In this document: one piece after another, positions 1-10,791 of the stretch
Layout: the number at the start of each line of letters is the position of its first letter
How positions within the stretch are numbered: position 1 is the first letter of the stretch
From: Craterostigma plantagineum
Taxonomy: Eukaryota; Streptophyta; Magnoliopsida; Lamiales; Linderniaceae
Length of the DNA stretch: 64,000 nucleotides
Direction: 5' to 3'
NCBI GenBank assembly: GCA_027422505.1
Contig: JAPQWV010000419.1
Location: 248,001-312,000 of the forward strand
Made by a program: the position numbers and the translations under genes
The notes under the pieces: model-generated
Seen by the model: the letters and a program-made list of their open reading frames with translations, nothing else
The model's database searches: none
Told to the model about the DNA's origin: nothing

Positions 1-105
1 ATACCAGCGCTAATGCACCGGACCCCAGCACTCCGAAGTTAAGCGTGATTGGGCGAGAGTGGTACTGCGACGGGTGACCCCCAGGGAATTCCTCGTGTTG
101 TCCAC
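1..105 (+). rRNA. 5S: 5S rRNA copy, class I, cut by window start
   Basis: Enters at about nt 11. GGACCCCAGCACTCC is three bases shorter than usual at nt 31-45. Spacer A follows. Confidence 0.85.
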
Positions 106-388
106 TTTTTTACGCGTAATAACATCCATCGGGTATTAATTTTGTATTGAAGTGACGGTGTTACTTTGCACTCACTCTCAACACCATGAATTACGCAAAT
201 CTCAATTTTGTAAAAAAATTACATGAATAGTGCTCCGTACTATATATATTTCGTCGAAAATACGGGACATCTAGGACAACGACGTTCACGAATTGTCGTG
301 GTTCCCGAGCAACGCGCCGGTCTTTGCTGCATTCCTTCATTACATTTTCACCCGTACAAGCAGAACAACTACACTCAATTAACTAAAC

Positions 389-507
389 GAGTGCGATCAT
401 ACCAGCACTAATGCACCGGATCCCATGAGAACTCCGAAGTTAAGCGTGCTTGGGCGAGAGTAGTACTATAATGGGTTAACCCAAGGGAAGTTCTCGTGTT
501 GCCCCCC
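389..507 (+). rRNA. 5S: 5S rRNA copy, class II
   Basis: GAG start. Changes: CCCATGAGAAC, ACTATAATGGG, CCCAAGGGAAGTTC. Spacer D follows. Confidence 0.9.
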
Positions 508-783
508 TTTTTTACGCGTGATAACATCCCTCGAGTATTAATTGTGCAATGAAGTGAAGGTGTTACTTTCCACTCTGAATACCTATGGATTTCGCAAATC
601 TCAATTTTGTACAAAATCACATGAATAGTGCTCCATACTATATGTATTTCGTTGAAAATACGCAACATCAAGAGCGACAGTTCACAAACTGGGGTGGTTC
701 CCGATCAACGCGCCGATCTTTGTTGCATACCTTCATTACATTTTCACCCTACAAGCAGAACAGCTACGCTCAATAAACTAAAC

Positions 784-900
784 GGGTGCGATCATACCAG
801 CACTAATGCACCGGACCCATCAGAACTCCGAAGTTAAGCGTGATTGGACGAGAGTGGTACTACGACGGGTGACCCCCAGGGAATTCCTCGTGTTGTCCAC
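784..900 (+). rRNA. 5S: 5S rRNA copy, class I
   Basis: GGG start, one base short at CCGGACCC, TTGGACGAG. Spacer A follows. Confidence 0.9.
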
Positions 901-1182
901 TTTTTTACGCGTAATAACATCCATCGGGTATTAATTTTGTATTGAAGTGACTGTGTTACTTTGCACTCACTCTCAACACCTATGAATTACGCAAATCTCA
1001 ATTTTGTAAAAAAATCACATGAATAGTGCTCCGTACTATATATATTTCGTCGAAAATACGGGACATCTAGGACAGCGACGTTCACGAACTGGCGTGGTTC
1101 CCGAGCAATGCCCGTCTTTGCTGCATGCCTTCATTACATTTTCACCCGTACAAGCAGAACAACTACACTCAATTAACTAAAC

Positions 1183-1299
1183 GAGTGCGATCATACCAGC
1201 ACTAATGCACCGGACCCATCAGAACTCCGAAGTTAAGCGTGATTGGGCGAGAGTGGTACTACGACGGGTGACCCCCAGGGAATTCCTCGTGTTGTCCAC
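1183..1299 (+). rRNA. 5S: 5S rRNA copy, recombinant (GAG start, class I end)
   Basis: Combines the 5' end usual for class II with a class I 3' half; one base short at CCGGACCC. Spacer A follows. Confidence 0.9.
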
Positions 1300-1581
1300 T
1301 TTTTTAAGCGTAATAACATACATCGGGTATTAATTTTGTATTGAAGTGACGGTGTTACTTTGCACTCACTCTCAACACCTATGAATTACGCAAATCTCAA
1401 TTTTGTAAAAAAATCACATGAATAGTGCTCCGTACTATATATATTTCGTCGAAAACACGGGACATCTAGGACAGCGACGTTCACGAACTGGCGTGGTTCC
1501 CGAGCAACGCCCGTCTTTGCTGCATGCCTTCATTACATTTTCACCCATACAAGCAGAACAACTACACTCAATTAACTAAAC

Positions 1582-1699
1582 GAGTGCGATCATACCAGCA
1601 CTAATGCACCGGATCCCATCAGAACTACGAAGTTAAGCGTGCTTGGCGAGAGTAGTACTAGGATGGGTTAACCCCTGGGAAGTCCTCGTGTTGCCCCCC
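1582..1699 (+). rRNA. 5S: 5S rRNA copy, class II
   Basis: One base lost in CTTGGCGAG; AACTACGAAG instead of AACTCCGAAG. Spacer C follows. Confidence 0.9.
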
Positions 1700-1976
1700 T
1701 TTTTTACGTGTGATAACATCCATCGAGTATTAATTGTGCAATGAAGTGACGGTGTTACTTTGCACTCTCAACACCTATGGATTCTGCAAATCTAAATTTT
1801 GTGCAAAATCACACGAATACTGCTCCATACCATATATTTCGTTGAAAATACGCAACATCTATGACTGCGACAGTTCACGAACTGGCGTGGTTCCCGAGCA
1901 ACGCGCCGATCTTTGTTGCATACCTTCATTACATTTTCACCCGTACAGCAGAACAGCTATGCTCAATAAACTAAAC

Positions 1977-2095
1977 GAGTGCGATCATACCAACACTAAT
2001 GCATCGGATCCCATCAGAACTCCGAAGTTAAGCGTGCTTGGGCGAGAGTAGTACTAGGATGGGTTAACCCCTGGGAAGTCCTCGTGTTGCCCCCC
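1977..2095 (+). rRNA. 5S: 5S rRNA copy, class II, next to the solo LTR
   Basis: ACCAACACTAATGCATCGG at nt 13-31. Its downstream spacer is split by the LTR at 2150 and resumes at 6594. Confidence 0.9.
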
Positions 2096-2144
2096 TTTTT
2101 TACGCGTGATAACATCCCTCGAGTATTAATTGTGAAGTGACGGT

Positions 2145-2149
2145 GTTAC
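2145..2149. other. Left target site duplication of the solo LTR
   Basis: GTTAC directly before the TG terminus, matching 6594-6598. Confidence 0.85.
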
Positions 2150-2591
2150 TGTAGCGACCCTAGCCATCGCTACCATTTCTAGCGTAACTCTAAGCGTCTG
2201 ATGGTACTATAACTTAGAAGATACAAAATACGGTAGAATTTTTTTTTCCTTTTTCATAAGTAGTTCGTTTTCTGTACATGTCAAAAGAATATAACTACGC
2301 GACAGAATAATTTCTTCGAGTCCTAATTACACCCTAATCCTAGTTCATAATTACTCGGGACGGTTGCGATGGCACAGCAAAAGCTCCTATGCGCCCGACC
2401 TCACAGGTCGTCATCCATACACACACGTCCACCCCCAAAAGACGCTCGGAAGCTTCAAGAGATAGGCCTTGCCGGCTAGGCGATCACGTACCGTGAACAG
2501 AAGTACCTACAACTCATAACATAAGAGAATGAGCCACCGAGGCTCAGTAAGCAGAAATCATGCATGTATGCACGTGTCCCTTTCCCACAAC

Positions 2592-2693
2592 GGCAATCCA
2601 CGCCGAAACCTATAACATTTTGCAAGGGCGATCTACGCCGATGCTCATAACATTTCGCAAAGGCAATCCGCGCCGATGCTCATCATACTCATA
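2592..2693. repeat. 35-bp tandem repeat inside the LTR, about three copies
   Basis: GGCAATCCACGCCG, GGCGATCTACGCCG and GGCAATCCGCGCCG start 35 bp apart at 2592, 2627 and 2662, separated by CTCATAACATTTCGCAA-like sequence. No gene is seen in 2150-2990. Confidence 0.75.
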
Positions 2694-2990
2694 CTGACAT
2701 CACTCAGGGCCCTCGGCTAATCTCACTCTGCACCACAAAGAGCTCACGTCCACTAGGGACAAATAGACAGCGGTCCACGCCGGATGGCCATACCTAGGAT
2801 GCACATCGTTCCCCTAGGTTGCCATATGTACCCGGCCGTCCCCGACTGTCGGCGGTCGCTCACGCTGGTAGCCCACGCTGAGGTTGCCTACACCAGGGTT
2901 CCACCCTGTGTCGCTTATACCCCCAGGTCGCACCCTCCAGGTCGCACCCTACCGCCACGGGCATTGCCCAATCATATCATAAGTACATCC

Positions 2991-3478
2991 ATACGGCCTC
3001 ATTGCCAACGGGCATCGCCCTAATATATTTCATTATATTTACAATAATAGTAGTATATGTATACGGCCCTTTCGCCAACGGGTCTTCGCCCTAATATATT
3101 TCATTATATACATAATAATAATATATGTATACAGCCCTTTCGCCAACGGGTCTTCGCCCTAATATATTTCATTATATACATAATAATAATATATGTATAC
3201 GGCCCTTTCGCCAACGGGTCTTCGCCCTAATATATTTCATTATATACATAATAATAATATATGTATACAGCCCTTTCGCCAACGGGTCTTCGCCCTAATA
3301 TATTTCATTATATACATAATAATAATATATGTATACGGCCCTTTCGCCAACGGGTCTTCGCCACAATATATTTCATTATATACATAATAATAATATATGT
3401 ATACGGCCCTTTCGCCGACGGGTCTTCGCCCTAATATATTTTCATTATATACATAATAATAATATATGTATACGGCCC
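2991..3478. repeat. 68-bp tandem repeat inside the LTR, about seven copies
   Basis: GTATACGGCCCTTTCGCC recurs at 3059, 3127, 3195, 3263, 3331 and 3399 (period 68) and 3468 (period 69, one extra T). A diverged first copy covers about 2991-3058. Each unit joins a GC-rich part (CGCCAACGGGTCTTCGCCC) to an AT-rich part (TAATATATTTCATTATATAC). Copies alternate between TATACGG and TATACAG at 3059-3331, hinting at two-unit duplication. Open frames through the repeat are low-complexity and not coding. Confidence 0.9.
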
Positions 3479-4420
3479 CTTTTCAGCCCAATGCAGTCCA
3501 CATTTGGGAGGTCCATATTGCCTTTTTGGCCCAATGCGTCCGCCAATTGGGAGGCAACCCCGGTACAGTCCACATTTGGGAGGCTATCTATGCCTTTACC
3601 GCCCAATATGATTTCGAATGTGTCATATACATATTTACATAATAGTACGACGACGCTAAACGCCGCCCTGGTAGCATAGTGGACAGCCCTTGACTCAACT
3701 GCGAGTCGACAACACACGCCCATATCGGCAATGTATAAATCGCTTTCAAGTGATACACCATATATGTGCATAGTTGACTCCTACGACCCTCCCACATATG
3801 ATCGTGTATGCACGTGAGTATGAAAATGCAACAAATGCCAGACGAAATTACCAAGAGACAGCATATACAATTGGTCCACGAAATTCATGTAATCATCGAG
3901 GCACATAGTCACGTAATATCAAGTAAACACAATTCAGGTAAGCCTCGAAGCACCTAGTCATCCAATTAAAAACTTCACACACGTTCACATGAAGACATAT
4001 CAATTAAATCACGTAAACATGAAATCACCGAAGCACGTGGTCGCATAAAGCAATTACATTCAAACAATTTATGTGTCGTAGTTGGATTTCTACTTACCTG
4101 TCGTCTAAGCGTAATTAGTTTCTCCCCGTTCGCTCCTAACGTACGACCTTTAAACATAAGTGTTATCGTATTAGTATTACGCCCTCGTAAATCAATTAGG
4201 TCGAACGAAACTGTCTAACTTCATTAATTTCGCTAGACTATAAATCGCTAGCTTCGAGTCCAGGCTAATTTCTCAAGTATAGAGTTGGGCTTAATCTAGA
4301 TTATAGCACATCCTCGTAATAATTTATGAACTAACTAAGGGAATTGGGCCAATCTTTGGCTAAGCCCACTTAAAGTTAAGCCTAAGTCAAATTGTCTAAT
4401 TGGTCAACTCTCGGACTTGA
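3479..4420. other. LTR interior without recognisable gene
   Basis: Unique-looking sequence. CAGTCCACATTTGGGAGG occurs twice (about 3494 and 3566) with CCAATTGGGAGG between, a diverged short repeat. No tRNA, primer binding site or credible coding frame is seen. Confidence 0.6.
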
Positions 4421-5110
4421 GATTCGCAGCTTGCAATGGTTCGCAAAACGGCACCAATCGAGTTCGCAAAATTCATAGCTCTTAGGGTTCGCAATTTGGT
4501 AGCATACCGCGAAATGGTCTGAGTTCGCAAACCTTTCCAACCCGCAAAACCTCCATGAATTCGCAAAAAGGCTTGGACTCGCAAAATAGAGCCGTGTCTT
4601 GCTGAAGGTTTGCGAAGTTGGACCCGCGAAGTTTTGGATTCGCCAACCGTTTCGTTGCATGGAATTCGCAAAGAGCTGGAGCTATTTGAGTTCGCAAAAC
4701 TGTCGCAGCCCGTGAAGTAGGCGAGTTCGCAAAGTAGGTTTTGCGGCCCCCTTACTTTGCGGCTTGGGTGGATTCGCTGAAGGGATTCGCAAAAAGAATG
4801 GGTTCGCAAAGCTCTTCAATTCGCAAACTTCGTTCGGCCCGCAAAGCGTCCTCAGTTCGCCAACTTCCCGAGTTCGCAAAGTGCATGGGCCCGTAAACTT
4901 CAATTCGCAAAGCAGTTTTGCGGCTTCTTCACTTTGCGGCTTCGAGGATTCGCTAAATCAGTTCGCGGCCTTGGACACGCAAAGTTTTGAGCCCGCAAAA
5001 CTCCAGTTCGCAAATCCTCTCTCTCTCGTTGAGTTCGCGAGGTGCTCGATTCGCGAAGTGGCCGAGTTCGCCAACTTCGCCGGACCCGCAAAGTCTTCAA
5101 TTCGCTAAAG
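4421..5110. repeat. Dispersed TTCGCAAA motif block inside the LTR
   Basis: TTCGCAAA or close forms (CCCGCAAA, TTCGCCAA, TTCGCGAA) occur roughly thirty times in 690 bp, commonly 20-30 bp apart. The opposite orientation (TTTGCGG, TTTGCGAA) is interspersed. Spacing is irregular and the sequence between motifs differs, so it is not a simple tandem array. Long open frames on both strands are a by-product of the repeated motif. Confidence 0.75.
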
Positions 5111-5140
5111 GTTTGTCGCTCGAAAACTCGTTTCGCATTG

Positions 5141-5560
5141 GATTCGTCCGATTTTCAGAAAAATGGACATTTGCCCGGGTAAAAACGTTTGTCGATTCTA
5201 TCAATCGGCCGAAAGCGATATCATTCTTAGCAAATCTCTCGAAACACAAATAAAAACTTCTACAATTCAATATACCCTAAATCGCCCGATTTTTGATTCC
5301 ACTAAAATCACCCGAAACCTATTTAACTAAGTCGCCCGATTTCTACTCAACAATTAAATTCAAACACCAAACCTTAACTACGATTAGCCCGATTGTGTCT
5401 ATAACTTGGTATTCATCCTAAAATAATATCATCACTTAAATATTTGCCCGATTTCAAGTTTCGCCCGATTTTTCACCAAACACACTCACGTTAAACTACT
5501 AGCAAATCGCCCGAAATACAACAAAACACGCTAGCAATTCGGAATCGTCCGATTTCACCT
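5141..5560. repeat. Dispersed CGCCCGATTT motif block inside the LTR
   Basis: CGTCCGATTTT, CGCCCGATTTTTG, CGCCCGATTTC, GCCCGATTGTG, GCCCGATTTCAAG, CGCCCGATTTTTC, CGCCCGAAAT and CGTCCGATTTC are spread over about 420 bp of AT-rich sequence. The block follows directly on the TTCGCAAA block. Confidence 0.7.
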
Positions 5561-6593
5561 ATTCCCTCGAACTTGATCATATCCCCGAATGATCTCCTAA
5601 GCATGCAACATGCATAACCACTCCAAAACCCATATATTGGGTTCAAAACATAACAAATAATATTAAACACAAAATTCCACAACAAGGTCGACATCTACCA
5701 GTTCGATCCATCCACAAATTTCACTTAATACAAATTATTTAATAGCTATCAATGTCATGTAAACCAAGGTTCATTATCTCGAAATTTTAGCGGCCATAAC
5801 ACCAAATTTCGAAATCCTTGAACCTATTTATGTGTTGTAGGTGAAGAAATCCACCTACCTATCCTCCAAGCCGCGTTTGATTTATTTCCAAGCTGATAAT
5901 TGATTTGAGCTATTCTAACTCCACTCCTTTTTGCTTCGACCATCACCTATTTTGTTCTATCCTTCATTAATCCATTATACCACATAAAGCATAAGTAAAT
6001 ACTCGAGCTTATGAATAGAATTCTTACCACCCAAAGCTCGTTGGAACTTATTGATAGGCTGAAATATGGAGCGATCTTGTCAAAACCCCTCGTCACCTTA
6101 TTTCTTCCTTATTTTTCTTATGCTGTTCACGTTTTATTAGAGAGTTTGCAATTGAAGTTTTTCCTTTATTTCTCTTCCCTATATTACGTTTTATACTTTT
6201 ACCAAGCAAGATATTTTTATGCAAGTTATCAAGTGGAGGTATGGCTCTCACGTGAATTGTCCCATAAATTGTGGAAGCTTGTCTTGATCTTATTATTTAA
6301 TTCACTTGGGCCAAACTAACCACTCTTGGGCCTTAACATATCCCCTACCCATTTAAAATATATTGGGCCCTTGTTATTCTTATTTGGCTAATGCTTCTTG
6401 GGCTCATATATTAGTTTGGTCGATGCTATTTATTGGATCATTTTGAATTGGGCCGGGGCACATTCGGATCAACGATTGTTTGGGGCCGAATTCCTCACCC
6501 GATTTCCGATCCACTCGAACATCAATATCATAAATTCCGAACTTGTCCAAAATTAATTATATCGAAATCCCATATAAAATCACAGGCGTTACA
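5561..6593. other. AT-rich 3' part of the LTR
   Basis: No repeat array or credible gene. TTGGGCC-type motifs recur at about 6305-6480. A 102-codon hydrophobic open frame at 6011-6319 lacks recognisable domains and is not called. The LTR may carry its promoter and polyadenylation signals here, but none is firmly recognised. Confidence 0.55.
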
Positions 6594-6598
6594 GTTAC
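6594..6598. other. Right target site duplication of the solo LTR
   Basis: GTTAC directly after the CA terminus; the 5S spacer continues TTTGCACTCTC. Confidence 0.85.
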
Positions 6599-6817
6599 TT
6601 TGCACTCTCAACACCTATGGATTCTGCAAATCTAAATTTTGTGCAAAATCACACGAATACTGCTCCATTCCATATATTTCGTTGAAAATACGCAACATCT
6701 AGGACTGCGACAGTTCATGAACTGACCTGGTTCCCGAGCAACGCGCCGATCTTTGTTGCATACCTTCATTACATTTTCACCCGTACAAGCAGAACAGCTA
6801 CGCTCAATAAACTAAAC

Positions 6818-6936
6818 AGGTGCGATCATACCAGCACTAATGCACCAGATCCCATTAGAACTCCGAAGTTAAGCGTGCTTGGGCGAGAGTAGTACTAGGA
6901 TGGGTTAACCCCTGGGAAGTCCTCGTGTTGCCCGCC
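6818..6936 (+). rRNA. 5S: 5S rRNA copy, class II
   Basis: Starts AGG rather than GGG; CACCAGATCCCATTAG; tail GTTGCCCGCC. Its spacer is cut short and joins a 5S 3' fragment at 6993. Confidence 0.88.
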
Positions 6937-6992
6937 TTTTTTACGTGTGATAACATCCCTCGAGTATTAATTGTGAAATGAAGTGACGGTGT

Positions 6993-7035
6993 TACTAGGA
7001 TAGGTGACCCCCTGGGAATTCCTCGTGTTGTCCAC
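6993..7035 (+). pseudogene. 5S 3' fragment fused to spacer
   Basis: Spacer GAAGTGACGGTGT runs into TACTAGGATAGGTGACCCCCTGGG of a class I 3' end at a shared TACT. Box A is absent, so it is not a usable gene. Spacer A follows. Confidence 0.88.
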
Positions 7036-7319
7036 TTTTTTACGCGTAATAACATCCATCGGGTATTAATTTTACATTGAAGTGACGGTGTTACTTTTCA
7101 CTCACTCTCAACACCTATGAATTACGCAAATCTCAATTTTGTAATAAAATTACATGAATAGTGCTCCGTACTATATATATTTCGTCGAAAATACGGGACA
7201 TCTAGGACAACGACGTTCACGAATTGGCGTGGTTCCCGAGCAACGCGCCGGTCTTTGCTGCATTCCTTCATTACATTTTCAGCCGTACAAGCAGAACAAC
7301 TGCACTCAATTAACTAAAC

Positions 7320-7438
7320 GAGTGCGATCATACCAGCACTAATGCACCGGATCCCATCAGAACTCCGAAGTTAAGCGTGCTTGGGCGAGAGTAGTACTAG
7401 GATGTGTTAACCCATGGGAAGTTCTCGTGTTGCCCCCC
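7320..7438 (+). rRNA. 5S: 5S rRNA copy, class II
   Basis: GAG start; GGATGTGTTAACCCATGGG alters box C. Spacer C follows. Confidence 0.9.
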
Positions 7439-7713
7439 TTTTTTACGCGTGATAACATCCCTCGAGTATTAATTGTGCAAAGAAGTGACGGTGTTACTTT
7501 GCACTCTCAACACCTATGGATTCTGCAAATCTAAATTTTGTGCAAAATCACGCGAATACTGCTCCATACCATATATTTCGTTGAAAATACGCAATATCTA
7601 GGACTGCGACGTTCACGAACTGGCGTGGTTCCCGAGCAACGCCCGTCTTTGCTGCATACCTTCATTACATTTTCACCCGTACAAGCAGAACAGCTACGCT
7701 CAATAAACTAAAC

Positions 7714-7829
7714 GGGTGCGATCATACCAGCGCTAATGCACCGGACCCATCAGAACTCCGAAGTTAAGCGTGATTGGGCGAGAGTGGTACTACGACAGGT
7801 GACCCCAGGGGATTCCTCGTGTTGTCCAC
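7714..7829 (+). rRNA. 5S: 5S rRNA copy, class I
   Basis: GGG start; CCAGCGCTAA; one base short at CCGGACCC; box C reads GACAGGTGACCCCAGGGG. Confidence 0.88.
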
Positions 7830-8110
7830 TTTTTTACGCGTAATAACATCCATCGGGTATTAATTTTGTATTGAAGTGACGGTGTTACTTTGCACTCACT
7901 CTCAACACCATGAATTACGCAAATCTCAATTTTGTAAAAAAATCACATGAATAGTGCTCTGTACTATATATATTTCGTCGAAAATACGGGACATCTAGGA
8001 CAGCGACGTTCACGAACTGGCGTGGTTCCCGAGCAATGCCCGTCTTTGCTGCATGCCTTCATTACATTTTCACCCGTACAAGCAGAAAAACTACACTCAA
8101 TTAACTAAAC

Positions 8111-8228
8111 TAGTGCGATCATACCAGCACTAATGCACCGGATCCCATCAGAACTCCGAAGTTAAGCGTGCTTGGCGAGAGTAGTACTAGGATCGGTTAA
8201 CCCCTGGGAAGTTCTCGTGTTGCCCCCC
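8111..8228 (+). rRNA. 5S: 5S rRNA copy, class II
   Basis: Starts TAG; one base lost in CTTGGCGAG; GGATCGGTTAAC. The spacer following has GCAAATCGTTGTACAAAATC, a short internal loss. Confidence 0.88.
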
Positions 8229-8500
8229 TTTTTTACGTGTGATAACATCCATCGAGTATTAATTGTGCAATGAAGTGACGGTGTTACTTTGCACTCTCAA
8301 CACCTATGGATTCTGCAAATCGTTGTACAAAATCACACGAATACTGCTCCATACAATATATTTCGTTGAAAATACGAAACATCTAGGACTGCGACAGTTC
8401 ACGAACTGGCGTGGTTCCCGAGCAATGCGCCGATTTTGTTGCATATGTTCATTACATTTTCACCCGTACAAGCAGAACAACTACACTCAATTAACTAAAC

Positions 8501-8619
8501 GAGTGCGATCATACCAGCGCTAATGCACCGGATCCCATCGGAACTCCGAAGTTAAGAGTGCTTGGGCGAGAGTAGTACTAGGATGGGTTAACCCCTGGGA
8601 AGTCCTCGTGTTGCCCCCC
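8501..8619 (+). rRNA. 5S: 5S rRNA copy, class II
   Basis: CCAGCGCTAA, CCCATCGGAAC, and TTAAGAGTG in box A. A C-type spacer with GTTGGAAATACG follows. Confidence 0.9.
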
Positions 8620-8899
8620 TTTTTTACGCGTGACAACATCCCTCGAGTATTAATTGTGCAATGAAGTGACAGTGTTACTTTCCACTCTCAACACTTATGA
8701 ATTCTGCAAATCTAAATTTTGTACAAAATCACATGAATGATGCTCCATACCATATATATTTCGTTGGAAATACGCAACATCTAGGACTGCGACAGTTCAT
8801 GAACTGACCTGGTTCCCGAGCAACGCGCCGATCTTTGTTGCATACCTTCATTACATTTTCACCCGTACAAGCAGAATAGCTACGCTAAACAAACTAAAC

Positions 8900-9018
8900 G
8901 GGTGCGATCATACCAGCACTAATGCACCAGATCCCATTAGAACTCCGAAGTTAAGCGTGCTTGGGCGAGAGTAGTACTAGGATGGGTTAACCCCTGGGAA
9001 GTCCTCGTGTTGCCCCCA
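8900..9018 (+). rRNA. 5S: 5S rRNA copy, class II with GGG start
   Basis: CACCAGATCCCATTAG, the same change as the copy at 6818; tail GCCCCCA. Spacer A follows. Confidence 0.9.
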
Positions 9019-9302
9019 TTTTTTACGTGTGATAACATCCATCGAGAGTATTAATTTTGTATTGAAGTGACGGTGTTACTTTGCACTCACTCTCAACACC
9101 TATGAATGACGCAGATCTCAATTTTGCAAAAAAATCACATGAATAGTGCTCCGTACTATATATATTTCGTCGAAAATACGGGACATCTAGGACAGCGACG
9201 TTCACGAACTGGCGTGGTTCCCGAGCAACGCCCGTCTTTGCTGCATGCCTTCATTACATTTTCACCCGTACAAGCAGAACAACTACACTCAATTAACTAA
9301 AC

Positions 9303-9420
9303 GAGTGCGATCATACCAGCACTAATGCACCGGATCCCATCAGAACTCCGAAGTTAAGCGTGCTTGGGCGAGAGTAGTACTAGGATGGGTTAACCCCTGG
9401 GAAGTCCTCGTGTTGCCCCC
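9303..9420 (+). rRNA. 5S: 5S rRNA copy, class II
   Basis: GAG start, otherwise standard class II with five C before the T-run. Spacer C follows. Confidence 0.92.
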
Positions 9421-9697
9421 TTTTTTACGTGTGATAACATCCATCGAGTATTAATTGTGCAATGAAGTGACGGTGTTACTTTGCACTCTCAACACCTATG
9501 GATTCCGCAAATCTAAATTTTGTACAAAATCACACGAATACTGTTCCATACCATATATTTCGTTGAAAATACACAACATCTAGGACTGCGACAGTTCACG
9601 AACTGGCGTGGTTCCCGAGCAACGCACCGATCTTTGTTGCATACCTTCATTATATTTTCACCCGTACAGCAGAATAGCTATGCTCAATAAACTAAAC

Positions 9698-9816
9698 GAG
9701 TGCGATCATACCAGCACTAATTCACCGGATCCCATCAGAACTCCGAAGTTAAGCGTGCTTGGGCGAGAGTAGTACTAGTGTGGGTTAACCCCTGGGAAGT
9801 CCTCGTGTTGCCCCCC
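9698..9816 (+). rRNA. 5S: 5S rRNA copy, class II
   Basis: GAG start; CTAATTCACCGG; ACTAGTGTGGGTT at the box C edge. Confidence 0.9.
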
Positions 9817-10089
9817 TTTTTTACGCGTGATAACATCCCTCGAGTATTAATTGTGCAATGAAGTGACGGTGTTACTTTGCACTCTCAACACATATGGATT
9901 CTGCAAATCGTTGTACAAAATCACACGAATACTGCTCCATTCCATATATTTCGTTGAAAATACAAAACTTCTAGGACTGCGACAGTTCACGAACTGGCGT
10001 GGTTCCGGAGCAAGGCGCCGATCTTTGTTTCATACCTTCATTACATTTTCACCCGTACAAGCAGAACAACTACACTCAATTAACTAAAC

Positions 10090-10208
10090 AAGTGCGATCA
10101 TACCAGAGCTAACGCACCGGATCCCATCAGAACTCCGAAGTTAAGCGTGCTTGGGCGAGAGTAATACTAGGATGGGTTAACCCCTGGGAAGTCCTCGTGT
10201 TGCCCCCC
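10090..10208 (+). rRNA. 5S: 5S rRNA copy, class II
   Basis: Starts AAG; CCAGAGCTAACGCACC; AGTAATACTAGG. Confidence 0.88.
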
Positions 10209-10488
10209 TTTTTTACGCATGACAACATCCCTCGAGTATTAATTGTGCAATGAAGTGACAGTGTTACTTTCCACTCTCAACACTTATGAATTCTGCAAAT
10301 CTAAATTTTGTACAAAATCACATGAATAATGCTCCATACCATATATATTTCGTTGGAAATACGCAACATCTAGGACTGCCACAGTTCATGAACTGACCTG
10401 GTTCCTGAGCAACGCGCCAATCTTTGTTGCATACCTTCATTACATTTTCACCCGTACAAGCAGAACAGCTACGCTCAATAAACTAAAT

Positions 10489-10606
10489 GGGTGCGATCAT
10501 ACCAGCACTAATGCACCGGATCCCATCTGAACTCCGAAGTTAAGCGTGCTTGGCCGAGAGTAGTACTAGGATGGGTTACCCCTGGGAAGTCCTCGTGTTG
10601 CCCGCC
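10489..10606 (+). rRNA. 5S: 5S rRNA copy, class II
   Basis: GGG start with T at -1; CCCATCTGAAC; TTGGCCGAG; GGGTTACCCC one base short; tail GCCCGCC and interrupted T-run TTTCTTAC. Confidence 0.87.
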
Positions 10607-10662
10607 TTTCTTACGTGTGATAACATCCCTCGAGTATTAATTGTGCAATGAAGTGACGGTGT

Positions 10663-10692
10663 TACTAGGATGGGTGCCTCGTGTTGCCCGCC
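10663..10692 (+). pseudogene. Short 5S 3' fragment
   Basis: Same TACT fusion as 6993, further shortened: GGATGGGTG joins CCTCGTGTTGCCCGCC, losing the rest of box C. Confidence 0.82.
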
Positions 10693-10748
10693 TTTCTTAC
10701 GTGTGATAACATCCCTCGAGTATTAATTGTGCAATGAAGTGACGGTGT

Positions 10749-10791
10749 TACTAGGATGGGTGACCCCCTGGGAATTCCTCGTGTTGTCCAC
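10749..10791 (+). pseudogene. 5S 3' fragment fused to spacer
   Basis: TACTAGGATGGGTGACCCCCTGGG after GACGGTGT. Interrupted T-run CTTCTTTACG. A shortened spacer of about 55 bp separates it from the fragment at 10663. Confidence 0.86.

Larger units (their letters stand above)
2150..6593. mobile_element. Solo LTR of a plant LTR retrotransposon (Tekay-like chromovirus suspected)
   Basis: A 4444-bp insertion in a 5S spacer. It begins TGTAGCGACCC and ends GGCGTTACA, so the ends form a short imperfect inverted repeat with TG/CA termini. GTTAC stands directly before and after it, a 5-bp target site duplication; removing the element and one copy restores the normal GACGGTGTTACTTTGC spacer. No second copy of the terminal sequence, primer binding site or gag/pol reading frame is seen inside, so it is read as a solo LTR left by LTR-LTR recombination. 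The TGTA(A/G)CGACCC start, GCGTTACA end and great length fit Tekay-type LTRs (family knowledge; lineage not proven). Orientation is not certain. It contains several internal repeat blocks. Confidence 0.85.

Noticed and set aside
3193..3679. Open frames across the 68-bp repeat
   Set aside because: The frame repeats because of the tandem DNA unit, and low-complexity peptide is all that results.
4382..5253. Several overlapping open frames on both strands
   Set aside because: All are produced by the repeated TTCGCAAA words; they overlap on both strands and have repetitive composition.
6011..6319. 102-codon hydrophobic open frame in the solo LTR
   Set aside because: AT-rich sequence gives hydrophobic residues by chance. 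No domain is recognised and it lies inside an LTR.
2150..6593. Complete LTR retrotransposon with internal genes
   Set aside because: No second copy of the terminal sequence, no TGGTATCAGAGC-like primer binding site and no gag/pol frame could be seen.
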